A DNA stretch of 64,000 nucleotides from positions 1-64,000 of the forward strand of contig JAJQDE010000061.1 of the NCBI GenBank assembly GCA_021202335.1, read 5' to 3'. A model generated the notes under the pieces. The model ran no database searches and was not told the origin of the DNA. It saw nothing but the letters and a program-made list of their open reading frames with translations. This DNA comes from Lachnospiraceae bacterium. Lineage in GTDB: Bacteria; Bacillota; Clostridia; Lachnospirales; Lachnospiraceae. A program made the translations under genes and the position numbers. Positions 33,555-42,836 of the stretch are shown here, piece after piece (position 1 is the first letter of the stretch; every line of letters starts with the position of its first letter).

Positions 33555-34640
33555 ATGAAGCGGATAGCGTTATTTATAAATTCCCTGCAAAAGGGAGGCT
33601 CGGAGAGAGTTATGGTAAATCTTGCCGGGTATTTTCACGGACAAGGCTATGACGTCATTTTGATTACGCAGTACCGTAGAGATGAGGAATATGAGCTTTC
33701 TCCCAAAATCAGGCGCATTTATTCGGAGCCTGAGCCGGAGGAGCTTACGAAAAGCAGGCTTAAAAATTTTATTATCAGATTTGAAAGGCTGAGGAATATC
33801 TGGAAGCAGTACAAGCCGGATATTATTCTGTCGTTTTTGGGGAAAAACAATCTGATGGCGATAGCGACGGCGTCGTTCCTGCCATGCAGGGTGGCGGTTT
33901 CCGTGCGCGGCGAGCCGACGATGGAATACGACAGCCGGCTGATGCGGCTTTTGGCAAAGCTGATGTTTCGCTTTGCGGACGGCGTGATTTTGCAGACCGC
34001 GCGGGCACGGGAATTTTTCCCGAAGGCCGTGCGCAAAAAAAGCGTGATTTTAAAAAACCCGCTCAACCCCGCCTTTGTCGGGAGAGAGCGGCTTGCCCGG
34101 CGCGACAATGTGATTGTGGCTGCGGGGCGGCTTGACGATAACAAAAACCACGCCATGCTGATACACGCGTTTTCAAGGATTGCGGGAGAGTACCCGGAAA
34201 TGAGGCTTGTGATATACGGAGAGGGTGAGCTTAGGGGGCAGCTTACTCAGCTTATAGCGGAAAAGAGGCTTGAGGACAGGATAGAGCTTCCGGGCAGCAT
34301 TGACGACATTGCGGAGGCGGTAGGCAGGGCAAGGATTTTCACACTCACCTCAAACACCGAGGGAATGCCTAATTCCGTCATTGAGGCTATGGTTCTGGGC
34401 ACGCCCGTCATAGCTACCGACTGTCCTTGCGGAGGCCCCGCGTCACTTATAGAAAACGGGGAAAACGGCATACTTGTGCCGGTGGGTGACGCGTACGCGC
34501 TTGCCGACGCCATGCGTAAAATCCTTTCGGATAAGGAGCTTGAGCTTAAGCTTGGCGAAAACGCGGCTAAGCTTTCGGACGAGCTTGACCCGGAAAGGGT
34601 ATGCGCGCAATGGCTGGAATATTTAGTTAAAAATTTATAA
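33555..34640 (+). CDS. GT4 glycosyltransferase
   Basis: 361 aa. FINSLQKGGSERVMVNLAG and TSNTEGMPNSVIEAMVLGTP with ATDCPCGGPASLIENGENG are family 4 signatures. Close in build to the enzyme at 30508. Start ATG 33555 uses GGAG at 33545-33548, which lies between it and an earlier in-frame ATG at 33543. Last gene before a promoter-containing gap, so probably the end of the central glycan operon, although no clear terminator hairpin was found after its stop. Confidence 0.87.
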   Translation: MKRIALFINSLQKGGSERVMVNLAGYFHGQGYDVILITQYRRDEEYELSPKIRRIYSEPEPEELTKSRLKNFIIRFERLRNIWKQYKPDIILSFLGKNNLMAIATASFLPCRVAVSVRGEPTMEYDSRLMRLLAKLMFRFADGVILQTARAREFFPKAVRKKSVILKNPLNPAFVGRERLARRDNVIVAAGRLDDNKNHAMLIHAFSRIAGEYPEMRLVIYGEGELRGQLTQLIAEKRLEDRIELPGSIDDIAEAVGRARIFTLTSNTEGMPNSVIEAMVLGTPVIATDCPCGGPASLIENGENGILVPVGDAYALADAMRKILSDKELELKLGENAAKLSDELDPERVCAQWLEYLVKNL

Positions 34641-34651
34641 AATTCATAAAA

Positions 34652-34664
34652 TGACCGATGGTCA
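34652..34664 (+). promoter_or_regulatory. Candidate operator, TGACC-GAT-GGTCA palindrome
   Basis: A perfect 5-bp inverted repeat around GAT, immediately before a promoter-like sequence for the MMPL operon. Short palindromes of this build are typical TetR-family operators, and MMPL exporters are often under TetR control. No TetR gene is present in the window, so the regulator would act from elsewhere. Confidence 0.55.
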
Positions 34665-34667
34665 CTA

Positions 34668-34697
34668 TTGCAAAAACGGAAGCTGATGTATTATTAT
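34668..34697 (+). promoter_or_regulatory. Candidate promoter for the MMPL/GLUG operon
   Basis: TTGCAA (34668-34673), 18-bp spacer, TATTAT (34692-34697), with an alternative TATACT at 34695-34700. It lies between the palindrome and the AT-rich repeat array in the 164-bp gap before the MMPL gene. Confidence 0.42.
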
Positions 34698-34711
34698 ACT
34701 AGACGATAAAA

Positions 34712-34792
34712 GAATGAAAAATAAATTTTTCATTCAATAAAAAATAAATTTTTCATTCAAAAAAATTTTTCATTCAATAAATTTTCATTCAA
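34712..34792 (+). repeat. AT-rich hairpin plus four TTTTTCATTCAA repeats in the leader
   Basis: 34712-34735 is a perfect 11-bp inverted repeat (GAATGAAAAAT pairing with ATTTTTCATTC) with a 2-nt centre. Its right arm then recurs: TTTTTCATTCAA at 34726-34737, 34749-34760 and 34766-34777, and TTTTCATTCAA at 34782-34792. The array lies just downstream of the likely transcript start and ends about 18 bases before the MMPL start codon, so it belongs to the 5' leader. Confidence 0.85.
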
Positions 34793-34810
34793 CGGGAATG
34801 GGGGATGGTT

Positions 34811-37333
34811 ATGCAGGGGGAGGCTTCGCAGGAAAAAAATGAGGGCGGATTTATGCTCAAGGCCGCAACCTTCATTGTTGACAGGAGAAATCTGTTTTTT
34901 CTGCTTTTTATTATCGCGATTATTTTTTCGGTTATCGCAATGAATTGGGTGACGGTGGAAAACGAGCTGTCAGCTTATCTGCCGGACACGACGGAAACGA
35001 GTCAGGGGCTTGACCTGATGGAGGAGCAGTTTATTACATACGGAACGGCAAAGGTCATGGTGACTAATATCCCTTACGATGAGGCATACGCGCTTTACGA
35101 GCGGATAGAGGCTCTTGACACGGTCATTCTGCTCGACTTTGAGAACACTGCGGAGTATTACAACAATTTCTCCGCACTCTATCAGATTACCTTTGCATAT
35201 CCGGAGGACGATGACAGGGCGCTTGAGGCTTTGGCGGAGATTGAGGAAATGCTTGCGGACTATGACATTTACGTGTCGACCGACATGGGCGACGCTTCGG
35301 CGGAGCAGCTTGCGGAGGAGATGAATACCATAAGCGTGCTGGTCGCAATTGTTGTGGTGAGCGTGCTGCTTTTGACCTCACAGACATGGGCGGAGGTGCC
35401 GGTGCTGCTTTTGACCTTCTGCTCGGCGGCGCTGATTGCGAAGGGGGCAAACGCCTTTTTGGGAACGATTTCCTTTGTGTCAAATTCCGTTACCGTTGTG
35501 CTGCAGCTTGCGCTGTCGGTGGATTACGCCGTTATTTTCTGCAACCGCTATAAGGAGGAGCATAAGACGCTTGACATACGTGAGGCGGATATCGTGGCGC
35601 TGAGCAAGGCGATACCGGAGATATTCTCAAGCTCGCTCACCACAATCGGCGGTCTGGTAGCGATGATGTTCATGCAGTTCGGCATAGGTCCTGACATGGC
35701 AATCTGTCTGATAAGCGCCATACTGCTGGCTTTAGTGTCGGTGTTCCTTTTGATGCCGGGGCTTATCATGCTCTTTGGCAGGGCGATGGATAAGACAAAG
35801 CACAGAAGCTTTATTCCCGCCATTCCGTTTGTCGGGAAATTTGCGTACAGGACGAGGTATGTCATGCCGGTGATTTTTGTGGCGGTGCTCATCGCCGCGT
35901 GTGTTATTCAGTCTAAATGCCCGTATGTGTATGGCTACACCATGATTGAAACGCCCGTAAAGAGCGACGCAATGCTTGTCGACGAGCTGATTGACGAGAG
36001 CTTCGGCACGGATAATTATGTGGCGATGCTTGTGCCGGCGGGAGATTATGAAAAGGAAAAAAGGCTGATGCGCGAGCTTGACGCAAGGCAGGAGGTAGAC
36101 CACACGCAGGGGCTTGCCAACACGGAAGCGATGGACGATTACAGCCTCACCGATAAGCTTAACGCAAGAGAGCTTTCCGAGCTTTTGGAGATTGACTATG
36201 AGATGGCGGAGCTTGTGTATATGGCATACGCCGTGAACGATGAGAATTACGCAAAGATTGTCAACGGCTTTTCGGATTACAGCGTGCCGCTGATAGACAT
36301 TGTGATGTTTTTGTATGACGAGGTGGACGAGGGCTATGTGACTCTTGACGATGATTTGATGGAGGATTTGGAGGAGGCGCACGATAAGATGCAGATTGCG
36401 CTCGACCAGCTCCAGGGCGAGGATTACAGCCGTATTCTTGTCTACCTGACCCTTCCCGAGGAGGGGGACGAAACCTTTGCATTTTTGGATGAGATGCACG
36501 ACATTGCGGATAAGTATTACGAGGACGCGCAGATTTTAATTCCGGGCGAATCCACCAGCGAGTACGACCTTTACAAAACCTTTCAGCGCGATAATACGGT
36601 CGTCAACGTAGTGTCGATTTTGGCGGTTATGGTGGTGCTGCTGTTTACGTTTATGTCCGCGGGGATGCCAGTGCTCTTAATCCTTGTCATTCAGGGCGCA
36701 ATCTGGATTAATTTTGCATTTCCGGCATTGCAGCAGAAAAACGTGTTTTTCTTAAGCTCCATGATTGTTTCCTCTATTCAGATGGGCGCGAATATCGATT
36801 ATGCCATCGTTATTTCGGGGCGCTTTATGGAGCTTAAGGATAAGATGCCAAAGCGCGATGCAATCATCGAAACCATGAATTTTGCGTTCCCGACGATTGT
36901 CACATCGGGCACCATGCTTTCGCTTGCGGGAATTTTTATCGGAAGGATGTCGTCCGACGGCGCGGTGTGCGGTATCGGGCAGTGCCTCGGACGGGGTACG
37001 ATTATTTCCATTTTCATTGTAATGTTCATTCTTCCGCAAATTCTTCTTTTGGGCGAGAAGATTATCGACAGAACCTCCTTTGCGGTATCAATGCCGGTGA
37101 AGCTTGGGGGAGCGAGGATGGATGGGCTTATGCGTGTTGACGGTATGGTGAGAGGCCATATTAACGGTACCGTCACCGGAGAGATACACGGGTTTATCCG
37201 CGGCGAGGCGAACCTGCTTGTGAATATGGGAACGCTTGAGCAGCGTCCGGACGATGACTCGGACTCCGGGAAGCTCATAGAGGCGGCTGAAAGCATTGCG
37301 GAAAACCATGGCAGGGAGGGAGAAGAGCGATGA
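34811..37333 (+). CDS. MMPL/RND-family membrane exporter
   Basis: About 840 aa. After a helix at about 25-45 comes an extracytoplasmic domain, then a block of six helices (about 170-370), a second extracytoplasmic domain (about 380-590) and six more helices (about 595-770). The conserved Asp of each block is visible (SVDYAVIFCNRYKEE and NIDYAVIISGRF). The C-terminus carries a run of short hydrophobic-Gly turns (MVRGHINGTVTGEIHG) resembling beta-helical repeats. Three starts are possible: ATG 34805, 34811 (GGGGG 6 bases upstream) and 34853. It overlaps the next gene by ATGA, so exporter and surface protein are co-translated. Cargo, possibly a lipid or glycolipid, is unknown. Confidence 0.85.
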   Translation: MQGEASQEKNEGGFMLKAATFIVDRRNLFFLLFIIAIIFSVIAMNWVTVENELSAYLPDTTETSQGLDLMEEQFITYGTAKVMVTNIPYDEAYALYERIEALDTVILLDFENTAEYYNNFSALYQITFAYPEDDDRALEALAEIEEMLADYDIYVSTDMGDASAEQLAEEMNTISVLVAIVVVSVLLLTSQTWAEVPVLLLTFCSAALIAKGANAFLGTISFVSNSVTVVLQLALSVDYAVIFCNRYKEEHKTLDIREADIVALSKAIPEIFSSSLTTIGGLVAMMFMQFGIGPDMAICLISAILLALVSVFLLMPGLIMLFGRAMDKTKHRSFIPAIPFVGKFAYRTRYVMPVIFVAVLIAACVIQSKCPYVYGYTMIETPVKSDAMLVDELIDESFGTDNYVAMLVPAGDYEKEKRLMRELDARQEVDHTQGLANTEAMDDYSLTDKLNARELSELLEIDYEMAELVYMAYAVNDENYAKIVNGFSDYSVPLIDIVMFLYDEVDEGYVTLDDDLMEDLEEAHDKMQIALDQLQGEDYSRILVYLTLPEEGDETFAFLDEMHDIADKYYEDAQILIPGESTSEYDLYKTFQRDNTVVNVVSILAVMVVLLFTFMSAGMPVLLILVIQGAIWINFAFPALQQKNVFFLSSMIVSSIQMGANIDYAIVISGRFMELKDKMPKRDAIIETMNFAFPTIVTSGTMLSLAGIFIGRMSSDGAVCGIGQCLGRGTIISIFIVMFILPQILLLGEKIIDRTSFAVSMPVKLGGARMDGLMRVDGMVRGHINGTVTGEIHGFIRGEANLLVNMGTLEQRPDDDSDSGKLIEAAESIAENHGREGEER

Positions 37334-40300
37334 TTGGAAAAGCGCAGGGAAAACGAATATTGGCACTGCTCATGTCGGCAGCGCTGCTTTTGCCGATGCC
37401 CGGCGCGGCATCTCCTGACCGGGTATATGCCGCAGAAACGGAAGGCGCGCAGGACGCTTCGGAGGATATTATATATGAAAGCATAGACATTTACACGGCG
37501 GAGGATCTGATTGCGCTTGCGGATAACTGCTATGTGGATTCGTGGTCGGAAAACAAGTCGGTTACGTTAAAGGCGGATATCGATTTGAGCGGAGTGGACG
37601 ATTTTTACGCAATCCCCGTGTTTGGCGGCATCTTTGACGGAAACGGGCACACAATATCGGGCTTTAAACACACCGGGGCGGGCTATGTTACGGGCTTTTT
37701 CCGATATATCGAGAGCAGCGGGCTGGTGAAGGGTTTAACGCTCAAGGGAAATATCGAGGGCGATGAGGAGGAGGAATGTATCGGCGGCCTGTGCGGAGTA
37801 AATTACGGAACCATCAGGGGCTGTACCTTTACGGGAACCGTTAAAGGGCTTGACACCATCGGCGGCATCGTGGGAATCAATGAGGGCAGCGGAACGATTA
37901 CCGGCTGCACGGTGAACGGGCGCATTTTGGGAAATTACTCAACGGGCGGCGTCGCCGGCATCAACCACGGCGTTATCTCCGGCAGCACAAACCGTGCGGG
38001 CATAAACGACAACACGGAATGGGTTGAGGAGGACGACGAGCTTGGAACAGGCATCTTCCTGAGCGTCAGCATAAGCGATGATGAAGCGCAGCTATACAGC
38101 GGCGTGGACGCGGGCGGCATCGCCGGCTATTCCGACGGGATGATTTCAACCTGTACGAATGAGGGAACTGTCGGTTATGAACATTCGGGCTACAATATCG
38201 GCGGCATTGCCGGCAGACAGGCGGGCATGGTATCGCTGTGCACAAACAGCGGCGAGGTCTATGGGCGTAAGGACGTAGGCGGGATTGTCGGTCAGATGGA
38301 GCCTTATATTGAGGTGAATGAGGCCGAGTCGCTGCGCAGCGCGATAAATAAGCTGCATGATGTGATAGATAAGACGATTGACGACGTTGAGGCGACAAAG
38401 AATGTGCTTAAGCCGGATGTGGATTCGCTTGCGGAGTATTCTGACGCGGCGGTGGATGCGGGTGATGAGCTTGTAGGGCAGCTTACGGATTTCGTGGACG
38501 ATAATATTGACCAGGTAAACGCGTTCGGCGACCGCATGGAGTATGTGCTTGACATGCTTCCGGGGGTGATGGACGGTATGGATGCGGCGCTTGATGCTTC
38601 CTCTAATCTGCCGGGTATTTTAGATGACCTTGGCGATGATCTGGACATCACTTCCGCGACATATAAAACGACGGAATACCAGCGCGTTTCGCTTGTGACT
38701 ACGGTGGGCGGCACGCTTACCTCAGATAAGGAGGAGCCTGCCGAGGGCGATACGGTGACTGTGACGGTTACGCCGGAGCAGGATTACCGCATGAAAAGCA
38801 AATCGCTTTCCGTAAAGGATAAGAACGGGAAAAAGATTTCATATACTGACGCGGGAAACGGGTCGTATACATTTACAATGCCAAAAAACAATGTGCTTGT
38901 GACGGTGGAATTTGAACACACGGGAAGCTTTTCGGCTGCGTCGGTCAGCACCGCGAACACGCTTAAGGGGGCGGCTTCGGAGGAGTCCGAGGAGGAAACC
39001 GGGCAGGAGGAAAAGGCTGAGGAAAGCGATGTTTCAGAAGAAGTATTATCAGAAGCATCTTCGGAATCTGCTTCTAGCGAAAATTCCTCAGAAGAAAATT
39101 CTTCAGAAGAAGATTCTTCAGAAGAAGATTCTTCTGAGGAAATAGCTTTAATAGAAGAAGCATCAGAAACATCCTCAGAATCTGCTTCCGGCGAAGCATC
39201 TTCAGAATCTGCTTCTGAAGAAGCAGATTCTGAAACCTCCTCTGAGGACGGTGAGGAAACGGTGTCTGCCGCGCTGATTGCGCTTTCGTCAAATCTCGGG
39301 GGAACGGCGTCCTATACCTGTGATACGCAAGGGGTAGTGACGATCACGATTACTCCCTATGACGGCTATGCCGTAAACGGAAGCCCGACCGTAAAGGACA
39401 GCAAAAACAAAAAGGTGTCCGTTTCCAAAAAGAAAGCGGACGGCACGGTGTATACCTTTAATATATCCAATTCCGTGCAGCCATGTACGGTTAAAATCAA
39501 GTTTAAGACGGTCAATAAGGCTGAAGCCGCCGAAACGGCTCTTGAAAATGTGGAAGGCTCCGCAGACGACCTTTCGGAAGCGGTAAGCAGCATCAAAGAA
39601 TCGCTGGCAAAGATAAAAGCCGCGCTGCAAAGCTCTGACGGCACGGTGAAAACATGGGGCACGCTTAGCGATGAGCAAAAGCAGACGATACAGGAGGAGC
39701 TGTTAAGCCTTTCCGAAAGCCTGTCAGATATCCTTTCGGCAGGTTCTTCCACGCTCAGCGCCCTGACGTCGCTTTCAAACGTGCTTTCAACGCTGGATAT
39801 TTCGGCAGCGCTTGACGATGTGAAGGAGGATATAGACGATGCGACTGACTGCCTGGATGCGATAATATCCGGCTTTAAATCGGCGTCAAATTCCGTCCGA
39901 GATATTGTGAACTATCTGAACGCGCAGCCCGATATTGAGTTTGCAAAGCTCGGGGACGATTTTGACACCGCAAAGGAAAGTCTGCACGACCAACTTAAGG
40001 GAGTTTCCGACAGCCTGTCGTCATTGAGCGACAACGCGTCGGCATACTCGGACGTAATAAATGAGGATTTACGTGATGTCAACGACCAGCTCAATGTTGT
40101 ATTTAATCTGCTTGCCGACACCATGACGGATTTAAGCGAGCTTGACCTTGAGCAATACTATGAGGACGATATTGACGATGAAACGCTTGCGGAGCTTACC
40201 ACGGGAAGAACGGACGCCTGCACGAATAAGGGTGTTGTAAAGGGTGATATCAATGTGGGCGGTGTCGCCGGCTCCATGTCGATTGACAGCGAGGACTTGG

Positions 40301-41508
40301 AGGGGAACGCGGCGGGAAGCGTTGATTTTGAGCTTGGCAGCAGGTTTATTACCAGGTGCGCCATAACGGACAGCGTCAATGAGGGCTATGTCACCGCAAA
40401 GAAGAACGGCGCGGGCGGCATTGTCGGATATATGAACCACGGCGTTGTCGTTGACTCCGAAGGCTACGGAAGCGTTGAGAGCACGGAGGGCAGCTATGTG
40501 GGCGGCATCGCGGGCGAATCGCACACGATTATCAGACGCTGCTATTCGCTTAGCTGTGTTTCGGGTGTGAAAAATGTGGGCGGCATTGCAGGCTACGCTG
40601 AAACGCTGAAAAGCTGCTACTCGATGTCGGACGTGTCAGCCGAGAACGGCAGGCTGGGCGCCATCGCAGGGCAGATAAGCGGCTATGAGGATATAGATGA
40701 CAGCGGCGACGGTGAATTAAAGGTATCTGATAACTATTATGTCGGCGACGATATCTACGGCATTGACAATATCAGCTATACGGGGGTTGCGGAGCCGATA
40801 ACCTATGGGGAGCTTTTGACGGTGGAAAGCCTTCCCACTCAGTTTTGGCATTTGAAGGTCATATATAAGATTGAGGACACCTATCTTGGCTCGCAGGAGG
40901 TAAAGTATGGTGAAACGCTTAACCTTCTTGACTATCCGGAGGTTCCCGAAAAGGAAGGCTTTTATGCGGTATGGGAGGATGTCACGGATCAAACGATGAG
41001 CGGTACGCTCGTGGTGGAGGCGCAGTATAAGGACAATGTGACGGTCGTGCAAAGCGGCGGAGATGAAGCGGCGGAAAGCGGAGGCTATGTCAGACCGTAT
41101 GCGCTCGTAAACGAAGCCTTTACCGAGGACACGGCGCTGAGCGCAGCGGTCATAACGCCGGAAACGCTTCCCGACAGGGCGGCGCGCAGAAAGAGCGTGA
41201 CATATGAGGTATCGCTTGAAAACAGCGGGCTTGGCGAGGACGACTGCTTTGCTGTAAGGCTTTTAAGCCCGGATGATGAGGCTTCGGTCTGGGCGTATAG
41301 GGACGGCGCGTGGACACAGCTTGAAAGCAAGGTCAGAGGGCAGTATTTGCAGGTTGACATGATTGGAACCGGCGAGATGTTCTGCCTGATTGACGAGGGT
41401 GTTCCCACGGTATGGATTGCCCTGGGAGCCTGCGCGGCAATAATTTTGCTTGCATTATTCTTCAAAACATTCCGGAGACTGAAACAAAAAAGAAAAAAAG
41501 CGGCATAA
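37330..41508 (+). CDS. Large secreted GLUG-repeat protein with helical segments and C-terminal membrane anchor
   Basis: 1392 aa. A signal peptide (RILALLMSAALLLPMPGAAS) is followed by GLUG-type beta-helix repeats at about 50-330 (GGIVGIN, GGVAGIN, GGIAGY), an amphipathic helical stretch at 337-437, a Gly-Tyr-type repeat ending FTMPKNNVLVTVEF, and a Ser/Glu-rich linker at 547-643. A second such repeat and a long helical stretch at about 727-953 come next, then a second GLUG block at 957-1123. A single C-terminal helix (1359-1380) is followed by the basic tail KQKRKKAA, so the protein is anchored with its bulk outside. The helical inserts recall YhgE/Pip-like proteins. The ATGA overlap with the MMPL gene suggests a joint function at the envelope. 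Confidence 0.85.
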   Translation: MIGKAQGKRILALLMSAALLLPMPGAASPDRVYAAETEGAQDASEDIIYESIDIYTAEDLIALADNCYVDSWSENKSVTLKADIDLSGVDDFYAIPVFGGIFDGNGHTISGFKHTGAGYVTGFFRYIESSGLVKGLTLKGNIEGDEEEECIGGLCGVNYGTIRGCTFTGTVKGLDTIGGIVGINEGSGTITGCTVNGRILGNYSTGGVAGINHGVISGSTNRAGINDNTEWVEEDDELGTGIFLSVSISDDEAQLYSGVDAGGIAGYSDGMISTCTNEGTVGYEHSGYNIGGIAGRQAGMVSLCTNSGEVYGRKDVGGIVGQMEPYIEVNEAESLRSAINKLHDVIDKTIDDVEATKNVLKPDVDSLAEYSDAAVDAGDELVGQLTDFVDDNIDQVNAFGDRMEYVLDMLPGVMDGMDAALDASSNLPGILDDLGDDLDITSATYKTTEYQRVSLVTTVGGTLTSDKEEPAEGDTVTVTVTPEQDYRMKSKSLSVKDKNGKKISYTDAGNGSYTFTMPKNNVLVTVEFEHTGSFSAASVSTANTLKGAASEESEEETGQEEKAEESDVSEEVLSEASSESASSENSSEENSSEEDSSEEDSSEEIALIEEASETSSESASGEASSESASEEADSETSSEDGEETVSAALIALSSNLGGTASYTCDTQGVVTITITPYDGYAVNGSPTVKDSKNKKVSVSKKKADGTVYTFNISNSVQPCTVKIKFKTVNKAEAAETALENVEGSADDLSEAVSSIKESLAKIKAALQSSDGTVKTWGTLSDEQKQTIQEELLSLSESLSDILSAGSSTLSALTSLSNVLSTLDISAALDDVKEDIDDATDCLDAIISGFKSASNSVRDIVNYLNAQPDIEFAKLGDDFDTAKESLHDQLKGVSDSLSSLSDNASAYSDVINEDLRDVNDQLNVVFNLLADTMTDLSELDLEQYYEDDIDDETLAELTTGRTDACTNKGVVKGDINVGGVAGSMSIDSEDLEGNAAGSVDFELGSRFITRCAITDSVNEGYVTAKKNGAGGIVGYMNHGVVVDSEGYGSVESTEGSYVGGIAGESHTIIRRCYSLSCVSGVKNVGGIAGYAETLKSCYSMSDVSAENGRLGAIAGQISGYEDIDDSGDGELKVSDNYYVGDDIYGIDNISYTGVAEPITYGELLTVESLPTQFWHLKVIYKIEDTYLGSQEVKYGETLNLLDYPEVPEKEGFYAVWEDVTDQTMSGTLVVEAQYKDNVTVVQSGGDEAAESGGYVRPYALVNEAFTEDTALSAAVITPETLPDRAARRKSVTYEVSLENSGLGEDDCFAVRLLSPDDEASVWAYRDGAWTQLESKVRGQYLQVDMIGTGEMFCLIDEGVPTVWIALGACAAIILLALFFKTFRRLKQKRKKAA

Positions 41509-41545
41509 TGCTTTTCCTGCACAAGCGCAAAACCACACGCTATTG

Positions 41546-41574
41546 TTGACCGAATTGCGAGAATCGGGTATGAT
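41546..41574 (+). promoter_or_regulatory. Sigma-A-like promoter for the GGDEF gene
   Basis: TTGACC (41546-41551), 17-bp spacer, TATGAT (41569-41574), 29 bases before the start codon. The gene is thus likely transcribed independently of the upstream operon. No terminator is visible between 41508 and this promoter. Confidence 0.66.
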
Positions 41575-41602
41575 ATTTTTAATAAACAATAGAGGTGAAC
41601 GA

Positions 41603-42712
41603 ATGCAAAACGAAAATATGAATGCCACTCGGATTCGCGTAGCGGAATTAATGCGTATCTGTGTAACATACGTGTGTATTGTTGAAGTGGTAATGTTTGT
41701 TGTAAATTATCTGCGCGATAACTTTGCTTATTCCATGTGGGAATATTTGGCGCTGTATGTAGTCATTCCCATTGTGTGGAACATACTTATGTGCTTCCTT
41801 CTGAACGCAGTCAATCGCACGGATAAGCTCAGCGACTCGCAAAAGACACTGCTTGTCGTGTTCATAATATCAAAAATATGCGCCTGTGTCGCAATCGTGC
41901 ACTCATATTACATAGAGACACAGTGCGTGTTTGCAATAGCAATCGTGGTGGCTGCGCTGATAGGCGGCAGGAAAACGATAATTTTCGCCATATTTGATTC
42001 AATTGCGATGTTAGCCGTGACGCTGGGGCTGACATCCGTTTTCTATCCTGCGCGCGACATAGGCATGATGATCGAATCAACGGTCATCGCAGTCGTCGTG
42101 CTTGTCGCATTAGGCACAATCACAATGGCCATATCACAATATGTCAAACAGAACGACAGCATGATGATGCAGTATATGAAGCAGCTTGAAAAAGCCGTGC
42201 ACGATTCTAAGCTGGACATAATGACAGGACTGTACCATCACGCTGAGTTTTACAATATTATGCAGATTCTGATGTCCGGCGGGGAAAACAAGCTGTCCGT
42301 TGCCATCATCGACATCGACAGATTCAAGTCCATCAATGACATGTATGGGCACGAGAGCGGCGATAAGGTCATAATCGCTATCGCCGATGTCATCCGCAGC
42401 CGGAACAACGACGAATCGGTCTTTGTGTCGCGCTACGGGGGAGAGGAGTTCGCGTTCATTTTCGTCAATACCGACAGGGAAAAGGCCGTCTGTGAGCTGC
42501 AGATGATACGCAAAGAAATCAATGGCCTGCGATTTGACTTTGATAAGGATAAAGCTGTCACAGTCAGTGGCGGAATGTTTGAGTGCTTCGCCAAGTCATA
42601 TTCCGCCGAGGACATTTTCGGCTACGCTGATAAGGCGCTTTATTATGCCAAAAATCACGGGCGGGACCAGCTTTGCATCTATGATGAGCTTAATGGTGCG
42701 GTGAGGGTTTGA
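41603..42712 (+). CDS. Membrane-bound diguanylate cyclase (GGDEF)
   Basis: 369 aa. Five or six membrane helices occupy about 15-190, followed by a GGDEF domain (about 205-365) with DIMTGLYHHAEF, IDIDRFKSIND and an intact GGEEF in SRYGGEEFAFIF, so cyclase activity making c-di-GMP is expected. The inhibitory RxxD motif is not at its usual spacing; RNND lies three residues too far upstream. ATG 41603 has AGAGGTG upstream. It sits between two large surface-protein genes and may link their output or the glycan locus to c-di-GMP signalling. That link is inference. Confidence 0.9.
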   Translation: MQNENMNATRIRVAELMRICVTYVCIVEVVMFVVNYLRDNFAYSMWEYLALYVVIPIVWNILMCFLLNAVNRTDKLSDSQKTLLVVFIISKICACVAIVHSYYIETQCVFAIAIVVAALIGGRKTIIFAIFDSIAMLAVTLGLTSVFYPARDIGMMIESTVIAVVVLVALGTITMAISQYVKQNDSMMMQYMKQLEKAVHDSKLDIMTGLYHHAEFYNIMQILMSGGENKLSVAIIDIDRFKSINDMYGHESGDKVIIAIADVIRSRNNDESVFVSRYGGEEFAFIFVNTDREKAVCELQMIRKEINGLRFDFDKDKAVTVSGGMFECFAKSYSAEDIFGYADKALYYAKNHGRDQLCIYDELNGAVRV

Positions 42713-42836
42713 TAAGGCTCGCCCTTTCCTTTATAATTTTTTTGTCACTTTTTTATGTAAATCTATGGAAAAAGAGGGGAAAATGGGTTATTATGTAAAA
42801 AAGTAGCATTTTAACATGTTTTTCAGGGAGGGACAA
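42713..42836 (+). other. Intergenic gap before the giant adhesin gene
   Basis: 124 bp, AT-rich. Possible but weak promoter elements: TTGTCA (42742) with TATGGA (42764), or TGGAAA (42766) with TATTAT (42789). A strong ribosome site GGGAGGG lies at 42825-42832. No convincing terminator hairpin for the GGDEF gene was found. Confidence 0.35.

Noticed and set aside
34712..34735. Terminator for the upstream glycosyltransferase gene
   Set aside because: The hairpin is almost pure A/T with no GC core, lies 70 bases after the stop and downstream of promoter elements, so a leader repeat is more likely.
34712..34792. CRISPR array
   Set aside because: Repeats are only 11-12 bp with AT-only spacers of variable, very short length and no cas genes.
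35732..36499. Minus-strand frames of over 200 aa opposite the MMPL, pseC, ABC and other genes
   Set aside because: Third-position bias of the + strand genes leaves the opposite frames open; the translated products are His/Arg/Lys-rich low-complexity strings.
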